NCBI GenBank assembly: GCA_016870515.1
Contig: VGBL01000012.1
Coordinates: 1-54,950, forward strand
From: Actinomycetota bacterium
Lineage (GTDB): Bacteria > Actinomycetota > Actinomycetes > S36-B12
DNA: 54,950 nucleotides
Direction: 5' to 3'
The notes under the pieces were generated by a model that was not told where the DNA came from, searched no databases, and saw only the letters and a list, made by a program, of their open reading frames with translations. Shown here piece after piece: positions 32,751 through 39,871 of this stretch (position 1 is the stretch's first letter; each line of letters opens with the position of its first letter). The position numbers and the translations under genes are program-made.

Positions 32751-33335
32751 TCAGCGGCTGAGGTCGACGCCGGCGAGCGCGAAGGCAATCGCCGCGTCGA
32801 CCTCGGCGTCGGCGGGGTGCCCGGCCTCGATGTGTCGGGTGGCCATCTCCATGACACCCCAGATGTACGCCGAGATGCGATCGGCGCCGTCGACGCCGAG
32901 TTGGACGAGCGCGATATGCACCGGCGCCGCGAGCTCACGGTGCAGGGCCTGCACCTGGGCTCGGCGTACCGGTGGGAGAGTCGCGTCACCTGCGGCGCGC
33001 ACGAGGGCGTGGCGCCCATCAACGACATAGGTTAAGGAGGCGCGGATCCATGACTCGACGCGCTCGCGCGGATCCTCGATGCCTTCGACCGCGGCGGCGA
33101 GGTGATCGATCCAGGTGGTGAGCTCATCGACCACGACGTCCGCGATGAGGTCGGCCGCAGATCGGTAGTACTCGTAGACAGCGGATCGCGACAGGCCCGT
33201 GCGTTCGGCCACGGCCGCCATGGTGACGGTGCCCGATTCGCGCATCACGCTCACGGCGGCATCGACGAGGGCATCGCGGCGTTGTTCGCGATGCTCTGCC
33301 AAGCTCGGAGCGGCGATTCTGGGCACGTCCCTCAT
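32751..33335 (-). CDS. TetR-family transcriptional regulator
   Basis: 194 residues. The N-terminal HTH (VTMAAVAERTGLSRSAVYEYYRS, about residues 36-58) is TetR-type, followed by an all-helical ligand domain (DLIADVVVDELTTWIDHLAAA onward). It converges on the secreted-protein pair and may regulate that locus or the membrane protein at 33392. The ligand is unknown. Confidence 0.88.
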   Translation of the reverse strand: MRDVPRIAAPSLAEHREQRRDALVDAAVSVMRESGTVTMAAVAERTGLSRSAVYEYYRSAADLIADVVVDELTTWIDHLAAAVEGIEDPRERVESWIRASLTYVVDGRHALVRAAGDATLPPVRRAQVQALHRELAAPVHIALVQLGVDGADRISAYIWGVMEMATRHIEAGHPADAEVDAAIAFALAGVDLSR

Positions 33336-33379
33336 GGTGCCATGGAGTTGCGCATGAGGCTCGCGGGAGTGAATTCTGG

Positions 33380-33385
33380 CAGACT
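33380..33385 (+). promoter_or_regulatory. Leaderless -10 box of the four-helix membrane protein
   Basis: CAGACT, then 6 nt, then the GTG at 33392; same GGCAGACT octamer as at 26168-26175. Confidence 0.4.
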
Positions 33386-33391
33386 GATGGC

Positions 33392-33853
33392 GTGGACTGG
33401 CGCAGCTGGTGGACGGTAATCCTCACCGCGCTTGCCGGGCCCCTGGGGGGCTTCGGCTTTGGAGTCGCGCTTGCCCGACTCGCGGACGCGACCACGGGGG
33501 GCATGGCCGGGCTCGCCGGGGGGGTCGTCGGATTGTGGCTGGGGGCGCCCCTGGCTTCCCTCGTGGTCTTCGGCATCTGTCTGGTAACCCTCATGCGCGG
33601 CGTGGTGATGCGCCGCTGGCTCGCCCTGCTCGTCATGCCCGTGGCGGTGGTCGCCGAGGCACTCGTCGTGCTCGTCGGGCTGCGGCTGAGCAGCGGGATG
33701 GCGACGCCCGAGTGGGGGCTCGGCGCGGTGGCGATCGTCGCGACAGGTGTGCTCGGGGGCGGTGCCTACGTCGCCCTGCGCGTCGCGTCGTGGGAGCCCG
33801 GTGCCGATCCGGGAGGGTCCCCACCCAGCGATCCCGTGCAGCCGTCAGACTGA
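33392..33853 (+). CDS. Small integral membrane protein of unknown function
   Basis: 153 residues with four hydrophobic helices (VILTALAGPLGGFGFGVALA, then VGLWLGAPLASLVVFGICLV, LLVMPVAVVAEALVVLVGL and AIVATGVLGGGAYVALRVA). A Pro/Gly/Asp-rich tail ends the protein. No family is recognised. The stop is inside a 15-bp palindrome that also contains the stop of the convergent truncated pirin. Confidence 0.7.
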   Translation: MDWRSWWTVILTALAGPLGGFGFGVALARLADATTGGMAGLAGGVVGLWLGAPLASLVVFGICLVTLMRGVVMRRWLALLVMPVAVVAEALVVLVGLRLSSGMATPEWGLGAVAIVATGVLGGGAYVALRVASWEPGADPGGSPPSDPVQPSD

Positions 33854-33856
33854 CGG
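33842..33856. repeat. 15-bp palindrome holding two convergent stop codons
   Basis: CCGTCAG-A-CTGACGG is symmetric. The + strand TGA (33851-33853) and the minus-strand TGA (complement of 33845-33847) occupy its two arms. Confidence 0.6.
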
Positions 33857-34213
33857 TAGGGAAGTCGCGGCTGGTAGACGGTCGGACTCATTGAGTTGGC
33901 CGGGGCGGATGAGCTGCTCGAAGCCGAGCGAGTTGGTGTGCAGCACCGCACCGTCAACCAGCCAAGTGACGGTGTGCAGGCCGATGTGCGGATGCGGGCC
34001 GACGTCGAGTCCGCAGGTTTCGGTGACGACCTGCGGACCCATGAGGTAGGCGAAGCACCTGGCGCCCACGGTCCGCATCCCGCGGCGCGGCAGTGCGCGC
34101 CGCACGCGGAAGCCACCGACTTCAGCGGCCTTCGCGTCGTGGACGAGCGTGTCAGTCGGTCTTGTCATCTTGCGCCGCGCTCCGGGGGGCAGGAAGCGCG
34201 AGGTGGAGCGCAT
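33845..34213 (-). pseudogene. Pirin-like protein, truncated after its first cupin strands
   Basis: 122 residues. From FRVRRALPRRGMRTVGARCF through VGPHPHIGLHTVTWLVDGAV to LIRPGQLN it matches the N-terminus of pirins, including the PHPHIGL metal site. Where relatives continue LMTAGRGVAHAE it changes to ESDRLPAATSLPSV and stops, about 160 residues short. The start ATG overlaps the stop of the intact pirin (TGATG). Either a 3' deletion or a replaced end; unlikely to fold as a full bicupin. Confidence 0.7.
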
Positions 34214-35202
34214 CAGGCGTCGGGTGTGCTCGCGTTGACCGCACCGTGGGCCGCAGGGATCGAGCCGAGGCGACCGGCCTGGTAGTCGTCGAACGCCTGC
34301 ATGAGCTCGGCCCTGGTGTTCATGACGAACGGACCGTGTGCCGCCACGGGCTCGCGTATCGGCTGACCGCCGAGGATGAAGACGTCGAAGCCGCCGAGTC
34401 GTGACTCCTGCACCGGGTCGGCCGCGATCGTGATGGTGTCGCCCGAACCGAAGACTGCCGTCTGGCCGGACTTCACTGCGCGCCGGCCCGTGCCCGAGCC
34501 GACCTGACCGTCACCGGAGAGGGCGTAGACGAGCGCGTTGTAGTCGGTGCGCCACGGCAGCGTCACCTCGGCACCGGGAGCGATCGTCGCGTGAATGAGG
34601 GTCGCGGGGGTGTAGGTCTCACCGGGGCCCTGTACGCCGGCAAGCTCGCCGGAGATGATGCGCAGCAGCGCACCGCCATCGGGGGAGGTGGCGAGGCCCA
34701 CCTGGCCCGAGCGCAGGTCCTGGTAGCGAGGCTCGGCCATCTTCAGCCTGCTCGGCAGGTTGACCCATAGCTGCAGGCCGTGGAAGAGACCACCGCTGAC
34801 GACCAGGTGCTCCGGTGGTTTCTCGATGTGCAGGATGCCAGCGCCGGCCGTCATCCACTGCGTGTCGCCGTTGGTGATGACGCCGCCGCCACCGTGCGAG
34901 TCAGCGTGCTCGAAGATGCCGTCGATGATGTAGGTGACCGTCTCGAATCCGCGGTGCGGATGCCATGGCGTGCCCTTCGGCTCACCGGGCGCGTACTCCA
35001 CCTCGCCCATCTGATCCATCATGATGAACGGGTCGAGCGCGCGGAGGTCGATGCCCGCGAAGGCACGGCGCACAGGGAACCCCTCGCCCTCGAACCCGCG
35101 CGGCGCCGTCGTCAGCGACACGACCGGACGGTCGACGGCTGTGGGGTCGGGCGCGGGTACGCGCGGCAGGGACAGCGGGTTGTCGACGGTGATGGCGGGC
35201 AT
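34213..35202 (-). CDS. Pirin-family bicupin protein
   Basis: 329 residues, full-length. The cupin metal site is TPWHPHRGFETVTYIIDG with further His/Glu ligands in GAGILHIEKPPE. Pirins bind Fe; some (YhhW type) have quercetin 2,3-dioxygenase activity, others act as cofactors. GGAGG precedes the ATG at 35202. It is divergent from a DODA-type dioxygenase, a common pairing in bacteria responding to electrophiles or aromatics. The C-terminal half is complete (FILGGQPIREPVAAHGPFVM). Confidence 0.9.
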   Translation of the reverse strand: MPAITVDNPLSLPRVPAPDPTAVDRPVVSLTTAPRGFEGEGFPVRRAFAGIDLRALDPFIMMDQMGEVEYAPGEPKGTPWHPHRGFETVTYIIDGIFEHADSHGGGGVITNGDTQWMTAGAGILHIEKPPEHLVVSGGLFHGLQLWVNLPSRLKMAEPRYQDLRSGQVGLATSPDGGALLRIISGELAGVQGPGETYTPATLIHATIAPGAEVTLPWRTDYNALVYALSGDGQVGSGTGRRAVKSGQTAVFGSGDTITIAADPVQESRLGGFDVFILGGQPIREPVAAHGPFVMNTRAELMQAFDDYQAGRLGSIPAAHGAVNASTPDA

Positions 35203-35265
35203 TCGAGGCCTCCGAGTCGGTGGTGCGGGTGTGCGGGTCCGGTCGGCTTACGGCTTTTGGGGATT

Positions 35266-35283
35266 TAGTTGAGCGTTGAACTA
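35266..35283. promoter_or_regulatory. Probable MarR-type operator between pirin and DODA genes
   Basis: TAGTTGAGCGTTGAACTA: outer arms TAGTT/AACTA are exact and the centre is imperfect. It overlaps a TATGAT -10 box (35284-35289) by abutting it, so a bound repressor would block the dioxygenase promoter. Confidence 0.5.
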
Positions 35284-35301
35284 TATGATAGCCTGATCCC
35301 C

Positions 35302-36189
35302 ATGGATGTCCAGTCGGCGACCCTCGGCAGCCTGGGCGATGCGCCCGGGGATCGCTCGTCGGCACCGGAGTCGACTCCCGGGGACCGCACGTCGGCACCG
35401 GAGTCGATGCCCGGGGATCGGCGAATGCCCGCGCTCTACCTGGGCCACGGTGCCCCGCCCCTGCTCGATGACGCCACCTGGACGCGCGAACTCGCGCAGT
35501 GGACGGCCCGCCTGCCTCGTCCGACCGGCATCGTCATCCTGAGCGCGCACTGGGAGTCCGCCCCACTCGCCATCTCGGCCACGGCTGCGAAGACCCCGCT
35601 GGTCTACGACTTCTCGGGATTCCCCGAGCACTACTACCGGATGACCTACGAGACTCCGGATGCCAGCGACCTCGGTCGACTCGTCCGCTCGGTGCTGCCT
35701 GACACGCAGGAACTCCACGAACACTCGTCGCGTGGACTCGACCATGGCGCGTGGGTGCCACTGAAGGTCATGTACCCCGACGCAGACATTCCGGTCGTGC
35801 AGATGTCGCTGCCGGCCAATGACCCTGACGCGCTGATCGCACTCGGACGTCGCCTGCAGCCACTTCGCGACCAGGGCATCCTGCTCATCGGCTCGGGCTT
35901 CCTCACGCACGGGCTGCCCTTCCTCACCGACTGGAGCCCCGGCGCGACGGAGCCCGGCTGGTCTCGCGACTTCGACGCGTGGGCCGCGGATGCGCTCGCC
36001 CGCGGCGACGTCGACCAGCTCGCGCGGTTTCGCGAGGCCCCCGGCATGCCGTACGCGCATCCCACCGTTGAGCACTTCATCCCGCTCTTCGTCACGCTGG
36101 GCGCGGCCACCGATCCGTCGGCTAGACCGGAGACGGCGATCACCGGGTCGTTCTACGGGCTGAGCAAGCGCTCCATCCAGGTCGCCTGA
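35302..36189 (+). CDS. DODA-type extradiol aromatic ring-opening dioxygenase
   Basis: 295 residues from the ATG at 35302. The LigB/DODA core starts RMPALYLGHGAPPLLDD; metal and catalytic histidines are in LSAHWES, SRGLDHGAWVPL and FLTHGLPF. These enzymes cleave catechol-type rings or act on related diols with Fe(II)/Zn. The first 41 residues are an extension made of an 11-residue unit (PGDRSSAPEST, PGDRTSAPESM, then PGDRR) not seen in the family; an ATG at 35425 would give the normal N-terminus. The TATGAT box and lack of a ribosome-binding site before 35302 leave both starts open. Confidence 0.85.
   Translation: MDVQSATLGSLGDAPGDRSSAPESTPGDRTSAPESMPGDRRMPALYLGHGAPPLLDDATWTRELAQWTARLPRPTGIVILSAHWESAPLAISATAAKTPLVYDFSGFPEHYYRMTYETPDASDLGRLVRSVLPDTQELHEHSSRGLDHGAWVPLKVMYPDADIPVVQMSLPANDPDALIALGRRLQPLRDQGILLIGSGFLTHGLPFLTDWSPGATEPGWSRDFDAWAADALARGDVDQLARFREAPGMPYAHPTVEHFIPLFVTLGAATDPSARPETAITGSFYGLSKRSIQVA
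35344..35421 (+). repeat. 33-bp tandem repeat at the 5' end of the DODA gene
   Basis: Two full units (35344-35376 and 35377-35409) and a 12-nt partial third (35410-35421), each starting CCCGGGGAtCG or CCCGGGGAcCG. The length is a multiple of three, so the frame is kept. Confidence 0.8.
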
Positions 36190-36270
36190 CCGCTCGCGTC
36201 TGTGCGCCGCGCGTTCTGCGGGCTGGATGCGCAGATGAGGTGCACATCCAGCCCCGAGAACCCCATCCCG

Positions 36271-36333
36271 CGTTGAGTGGCGGGTTGTGGTGTGGGTTTC
36301 GGGGTTTTGGGCAGCACAAGGCGCCACTCAACG
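36271..36333. repeat. Inverted-repeat element, copy C
   Basis: CGTTGAGTGGCG (36271-36282) and CGCCACTCAACG (36322-36333) are exact complements. Inner parts TTGTGgTG and CAGCACAA pair again after two mismatches, as in copy B. It lies in the 220-bp gap between the DODA gene and the next gene, otherwise empty. Confidence 0.75.
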
Positions 36334-36399
36334 GGAGTGGGGAGCGGTCCCTCTCCATCGGATGACCGCTCGCACCTGTCATCGCGAACGCGCGTGCCC

Positions 36400-36405
36400 C
36401 ACACT
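36400..36405 (+). promoter_or_regulatory. Leaderless -10 box of the 160-residue hypothetical
   Basis: CACACT, then 7 nt, then the GTG at 36413. Confidence 0.3.
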
Positions 36406-36412
36406 GGTGCCC

Positions 36413-36895
36413 GTGACCGTGGACTTCCCGCGCGTGGATGGTCGCTCGTTGGCCGGCGACGACGTGCAGTTGCCGACCGACCTACCCGCGGAGCGAACGC
36501 TCGCGATCCTTGCTTTCCAGCAGCGGCACCAGGCGTGCGTCGATCGCTGGATCGCCCGTGCCGAGGCTGCTGGCGTCCCGGGCTCACCCCTCGACATGGA
36601 CACCGATGACGAGACCTGCGTTATCGAGATCCCCGTGCTGTCGAGTGGCTGGAAGCTCGGACGCGGATTCATCGACGGCGGGATGGCGGCCAGCATCCGC
36701 ATTCCGCGCGTACTCGCACGCACCATCACCGTCTATACGAACGTCGGTGCCTTCCAGCGGATCCTCGGCATCGCCGACTCCGAGCGGGTGCAGGCATGCG
36801 TGGTCACCCCGAGGGGCGAGGTGCTGGCTCGGGTGCCCGGTGAGCCAACCGACTCGGCGTGGCAGGTCATCGCCGATGCCCTGGGCACCGCGTGA
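36413..36895 (+). CDS. Conserved hypothetical protein, possibly thioredoxin-like fold
   Basis: 160 residues. It opens VTVDFPRVDGRSLAGDDVQL, a beginning seen in peroxiredoxin/Atp10-like thioredoxin folds, and has VIEIPVLSSGWKLGRGFIDG and a C-terminal VVTPRGEVLARVPGEPTDSA strand-turn-strand. The CxxC active site is missing (the nearest is a single Cys in RHQACVDRW), so any redox role is doubtful. GTG 36413 is chosen as the start because upstream in-frame codons run into the inverted repeat and a CACACT box precedes it. Confidence 0.6.
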   Translation: MTVDFPRVDGRSLAGDDVQLPTDLPAERTLAILAFQQRHQACVDRWIARAEAAGVPGSPLDMDTDDETCVIEIPVLSSGWKLGRGFIDGGMAASIRIPRVLARTITVYTNVGAFQRILGIADSERVQACVVTPRGEVLARVPGEPTDSAWQVIADALGTA

Positions 36896-37055
36896 GCATG
36901 GGGGCGTGGGCGGCGGCGCGTGGGCATCGTGTGGTCCGCGACTGGCGTGGCTTGGGTATCGCTTGATCAGCCAACGCAGGCACGTGAGCACCGCCTGGTC
37001 GGCGGCCGGCGCCCCGGGCGACGTGTAGGCGTGAACCTGCCGAAGCCGGAGTAGC

Positions 37056-37715
37056 TCAGGCTCTTCGGTCGTGTGCGGGATCACGATGCACGTGAGGCTT
37101 GACGAGCGGGAGCAAGCGGTTGAGCGCGATTGGTATGACGAGCAGGATGATGACGGTGCCGATGCCCCAGGATCCGCCAAGGACGATGGCGGTGAGGAGC
37201 GTGATCGCGTCAAGGACGATGCGCGCAAAGCCCAGTGAGCGTCCCGTTCGGAATGAGATCGCGCGCACCAGCTGGTCGTAGGGACTGGCACCAAGGTCGC
37301 AAGCGAAGATGCCGAGCACCCCTGAGCAGAACAGCACCAGGCCCAGCACCCACCACACGACGCGCACGGCAATCGGCCACTCGGGTGCGCCGATCGCATC
37401 CCCGACGAGCCGGGTGACATCGACCAGGATCGCGATGCCAACGAAGGTGACGAGGGTGCCGACGGCCGGCTTGAGGCCAAGGGCCCAGGACAGCAGCACC
37501 ATGAGCCCGGACAGCAGGAAGAGGATGACTCCCACGCTCAGGCCCGTCCGGTAGGAGATCCCGGTAAAGAACGCGTCGAGCGGGGCGACCCCGAAGCCCG
37601 CATCGATCATGAAGCCGAGCCCGATCCCGACGAGCACGGTCCCAATCACGAGTGACAGCCACGCTCGCGCGGATCGGTAGGGAATCTCGACGTCCATATC
37701 TCGCGTCAAGGTCAC
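37056..37715 (-). CDS. YczE/YitT-like membrane protein
   Basis: 219 residues with five hydrophobic helices. Two internally similar halves share the pattern GFGVAPLDAFFTGISYRTGL and DLGASPYDQLVRAISFRTGR, a hallmark of the YczE/YyaS/YitT group, whose function is unknown. The GTG at 37715 follows TAGTTT by 6 nt. Divergent from the secreted protease operon; no other context. Confidence 0.85.
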   Translation of the reverse strand: MTLTRDMDVEIPYRSARAWLSLVIGTVLVGIGLGFMIDAGFGVAPLDAFFTGISYRTGLSVGVILFLLSGLMVLLSWALGLKPAVGTLVTFVGIAILVDVTRLVGDAIGAPEWPIAVRVVWWVLGLVLFCSGVLGIFACDLGASPYDQLVRAISFRTGRSLGFARIVLDAITLLTAIVLGGSWGIGTVIILLVIPIALNRLLPLVKPHVHRDPAHDRRA

Positions 37716-37721
37716 CGGATG

Positions 37722-37727
37722 AAACTA
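37722..37727 (-). promoter_or_regulatory. Leaderless -10 box of the YczE-like gene
   Basis: TAGTTT on the minus strand, 6 nt before the GTG at 37715. Confidence 0.5.
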
Positions 37728-37887
37728 CCGGTGTCGGAGCAGGTGAGCGCCCGGGCCACGCCCGGGCCGCGACGCGGCGGCCGCCCCGTTGACCGGATGA
37801 TGCCCCCGATTGAGCGAGCCTGGGCGAATCCTCGGAGGTGAGTCGGTGGACGAGCCTCAACCGCGTCCAGGAAGGAGACTGGTGACC

Positions 37888-39834
37888 ATGTCGGCCAACC
37901 CCGCTCGTAGGCGCGCGAGGCCCGCGGGTATTGCCTCGGCGGGTGCGGTGCTGGCTCTCCTACTGTCGAGCATGGCGGCGTTGTCGAGCGTGGTGGCACC
38001 GGGAGTGCGAGCAGACGGCGCGGGGTCCGCGAACGCTGCCGGGTCCGCAGGCGTGTCCGGGTCGGCAGGCGTGGCCAGGTCCGCGGACGCTGCCGGGTCC
38101 GCAGGCGTGGCCAGGTCCGCAGGCGTGCAAGGGTCGGTAAGAGTCGCAGAGTCGCCGGGTGGCGTGGCACCGAGCTCAGCAGCCGACATAGGCGGCCTGA
38201 TCGTGAAGATCGCTGAGTCCGGGGTGAGCGTGCTGGCCCTAGCCCGCGCATCCGAAGAGGCCCTAGCCCGCGCATCTCAAGAGGCCATGGCCGACGTCGC
38301 GGGATCGACCGACGTGTCAGTGGGTGCCGCCATCGCGCCGCAGACGCGCGTCCTGGAATTCGCCGAGCCGGTCACGCAGGCGCAGGCCGAGCAGGCTGCT
38401 GCGCAACTCCAATCGCGCGCTGACGTGGTGTGGGCAGAGCCCGATGTGCCGGTGCGCATCGCATCAACCACCCCGGTCATCCCCAGTGATCCGCTGTTCG
38501 CCCAGCAGTGGGACATGTGGGATGCCGACCGACCCGTTGGCGGCTACAGCGTCAAGGCACCTCTCATCTGGGGAACCACCACCGGATCACCCGATGTCGT
38601 TGTCGCCGTGATCGACACCGGCATACAGGAGCATCCCGACCTTGATGCCCAAGTGCTTCCCGGTTACGACTTCATTCGCGACATCGACCGTGCCAATGAC
38701 GGCGACGCTCGCGACAGCGACCCCGCCGACCCGGGCGACTGGATCTCGGCAAGCGACAAGCTGAAGCCCGCGTTCAGCGAATGCCGCGTGCTTCCCTCCA
38801 GTTGGCACGGCACCCACGTCGCCGGGACCATCGCGGCTACCCAGGGCAATGCGGAGGGCATCTCCGGCGTAGCCCCGGGCGTGCGCATCCTGCCCGTTCG
38901 AGCGCTGGGTAAGTGCGGTGGCTACCTCTCCGATGTCATCGCGGCGATGCGCTGGGCGGCGGGTGACTCGATCTCCGGCGTACCGGCCAATCCGACGCCC
39001 GCACAGGTCATCAACCTCTCACTTGGCACGGCGTCACCGGACGCGCCATGCAGTCGCGCCCAGCAGGAGGCGATCTCCTTCGTGCGATCAAGGGGCACCG
39101 TCGTCGTGGCCGCGGCTGGCAATGACGCCAGCCCGGTGAGCGTCCAATCGCCGGCTGACTGTGCCGACGTAATCTCGGTGACTGCCACCTCGCGCACCGG
39201 TGCCCTCGCCTACTACGCCAACTACGGCCAACGCGAAGGTGACATCACCCTCGCCGCCCCGGGTGGCGACGCGCGGCTCGATACGCGCATCCTGTCGACC
39301 TTCAACTCCGGGCTCGAAGGCCCCGAGCAGCCCGGATACGCGCTCGCCCAGGGCACATCTGAGGCGGCACCGCACGTCTCAGCGGCAGCCGCCCTCCTCT
39401 ACACCCTGGGCGTGACCGACCCATCCGCCGTCGAGCGACGCCTCATCGCCGCCGTCCAGCCGTTCCCCGACGATGTCGCCAATGCGTGTACGGCGACCCG
39501 CTGCGGAGCGGGCATCCTCGACCTCAGTCGGCTGACGGTAGACGAGCCGGTGGTCACTCCACCCCAATCCGTGAAGGACATCGCCGTGTCATGGAGATAC
39601 GGCGCAGCCGCGGCGATCGCCGTGCTGCGCTGGCCCGCGCCATCGGGTGATGCGGCGACGAAGTATCGCTGGCGCGTGGCCCGTGCCGGTGGCGAATACG
39701 GCGACTGGACGCTCACGCAGCCACGATTGGCGCGCATACCGGGCCTACGACTGAATCGTGCCTATCGTGTGCAGATTCAGGCCGGCAACACCGCCGGATG
39801 GAGCGCTCCCACAACCGTGCGACTCCGGCCATGA
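37888..39834 (+). CDS. Secreted subtilisin-like serine protease (S8) with fibronectin III tail
   Basis: 648 residues. Signal peptide, a low-complexity Gly/Ala/Ser linker (residues 46-90), an I9-like propeptide (ADVVWAEPDVPVRIAS) and the S8 catalytic domain: Asp243 in VAVIDTGIQEHPDL, His307 in SWHGTHVAGTIAA and Ser491 in GTSEAAPHVSAAAALL. The usual GTSMAAPH reads GTSEAAPH. The last 90 residues look like a fibronectin type III domain (AGGEYGDWTLTQPRL; YRVQIQAGNTAGWSAPTTV). GAAGGAG lies 10 nt before ATG 37888 and 4 nt before an in-frame GTG at 37882; either may be used. The next gene is another secreted protease. Confidence 0.92.
   Translation: MSANPARRRARPAGIASAGAVLALLLSSMAALSSVVAPGVRADGAGSANAAGSAGVSGSAGVARSADAAGSAGVARSAGVQGSVRVAESPGGVAPSSAADIGGLIVKIAESGVSVLALARASEEALARASQEAMADVAGSTDVSVGAAIAPQTRVLEFAEPVTQAQAEQAAAQLQSRADVVWAEPDVPVRIASTTPVIPSDPLFAQQWDMWDADRPVGGYSVKAPLIWGTTTGSPDVVVAVIDTGIQEHPDLDAQVLPGYDFIRDIDRANDGDARDSDPADPGDWISASDKLKPAFSECRVLPSSWHGTHVAGTIAATQGNAEGISGVAPGVRILPVRALGKCGGYLSDVIAAMRWAAGDSISGVPANPTPAQVINLSLGTASPDAPCSRAQQEAISFVRSRGTVVVAAAGNDASPVSVQSPADCADVISVTATSRTGALAYYANYGQREGDITLAAPGGDARLDTRILSTFNSGLEGPEQPGYALAQGTSEAAPHVSAAAALLYTLGVTDPSAVERRLIAAVQPFPDDVANACTATRCGAGILDLSRLTVDEPVVTPPQSVKDIAVSWRYGAAAAIAVLRWPAPSGDAATKYRWRVARAGGEYGDWTLTQPRLARIPGLRLNRAYRVQIQAGNTAGWSAPTTVRLRP
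38023..38148 (+). repeat. 18-bp tandem repeat in the S8 protease linker
   Basis: Seven units of 18 bp, consensus GGGTCCGCAGGCGTGGCC, encode hexapeptides such as GSAGVA and RSADAA. A separate 24-bp duplication (38236-38259 and 38260-38283) encodes ALARASEE and ALARASQE. Confidence 0.85.
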
Positions 39835-39858
39835 CCCCGGTGACTCAGCCCTCTCGGT

Positions 39859-39864
39859 TAGGGT
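39859..39864 (+). promoter_or_regulatory. Leaderless -10 box of the S53 protease gene
   Basis: TAGGGT, then 7 nt, then the GTG at 39872. It would let the second protease be transcribed apart from the first, whose stop lies 38 nt upstream. Confidence 0.45.
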
Positions 39865-39871
39865 CGGTCGC

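Noticed and set aside
38023-38283. Spaced repeats that could be taken for a small CRISPR array
   Set aside because: Units are contiguous 18- and 24-bp multiples in frame within a protease linker, with no unique spacers and no cas genes.
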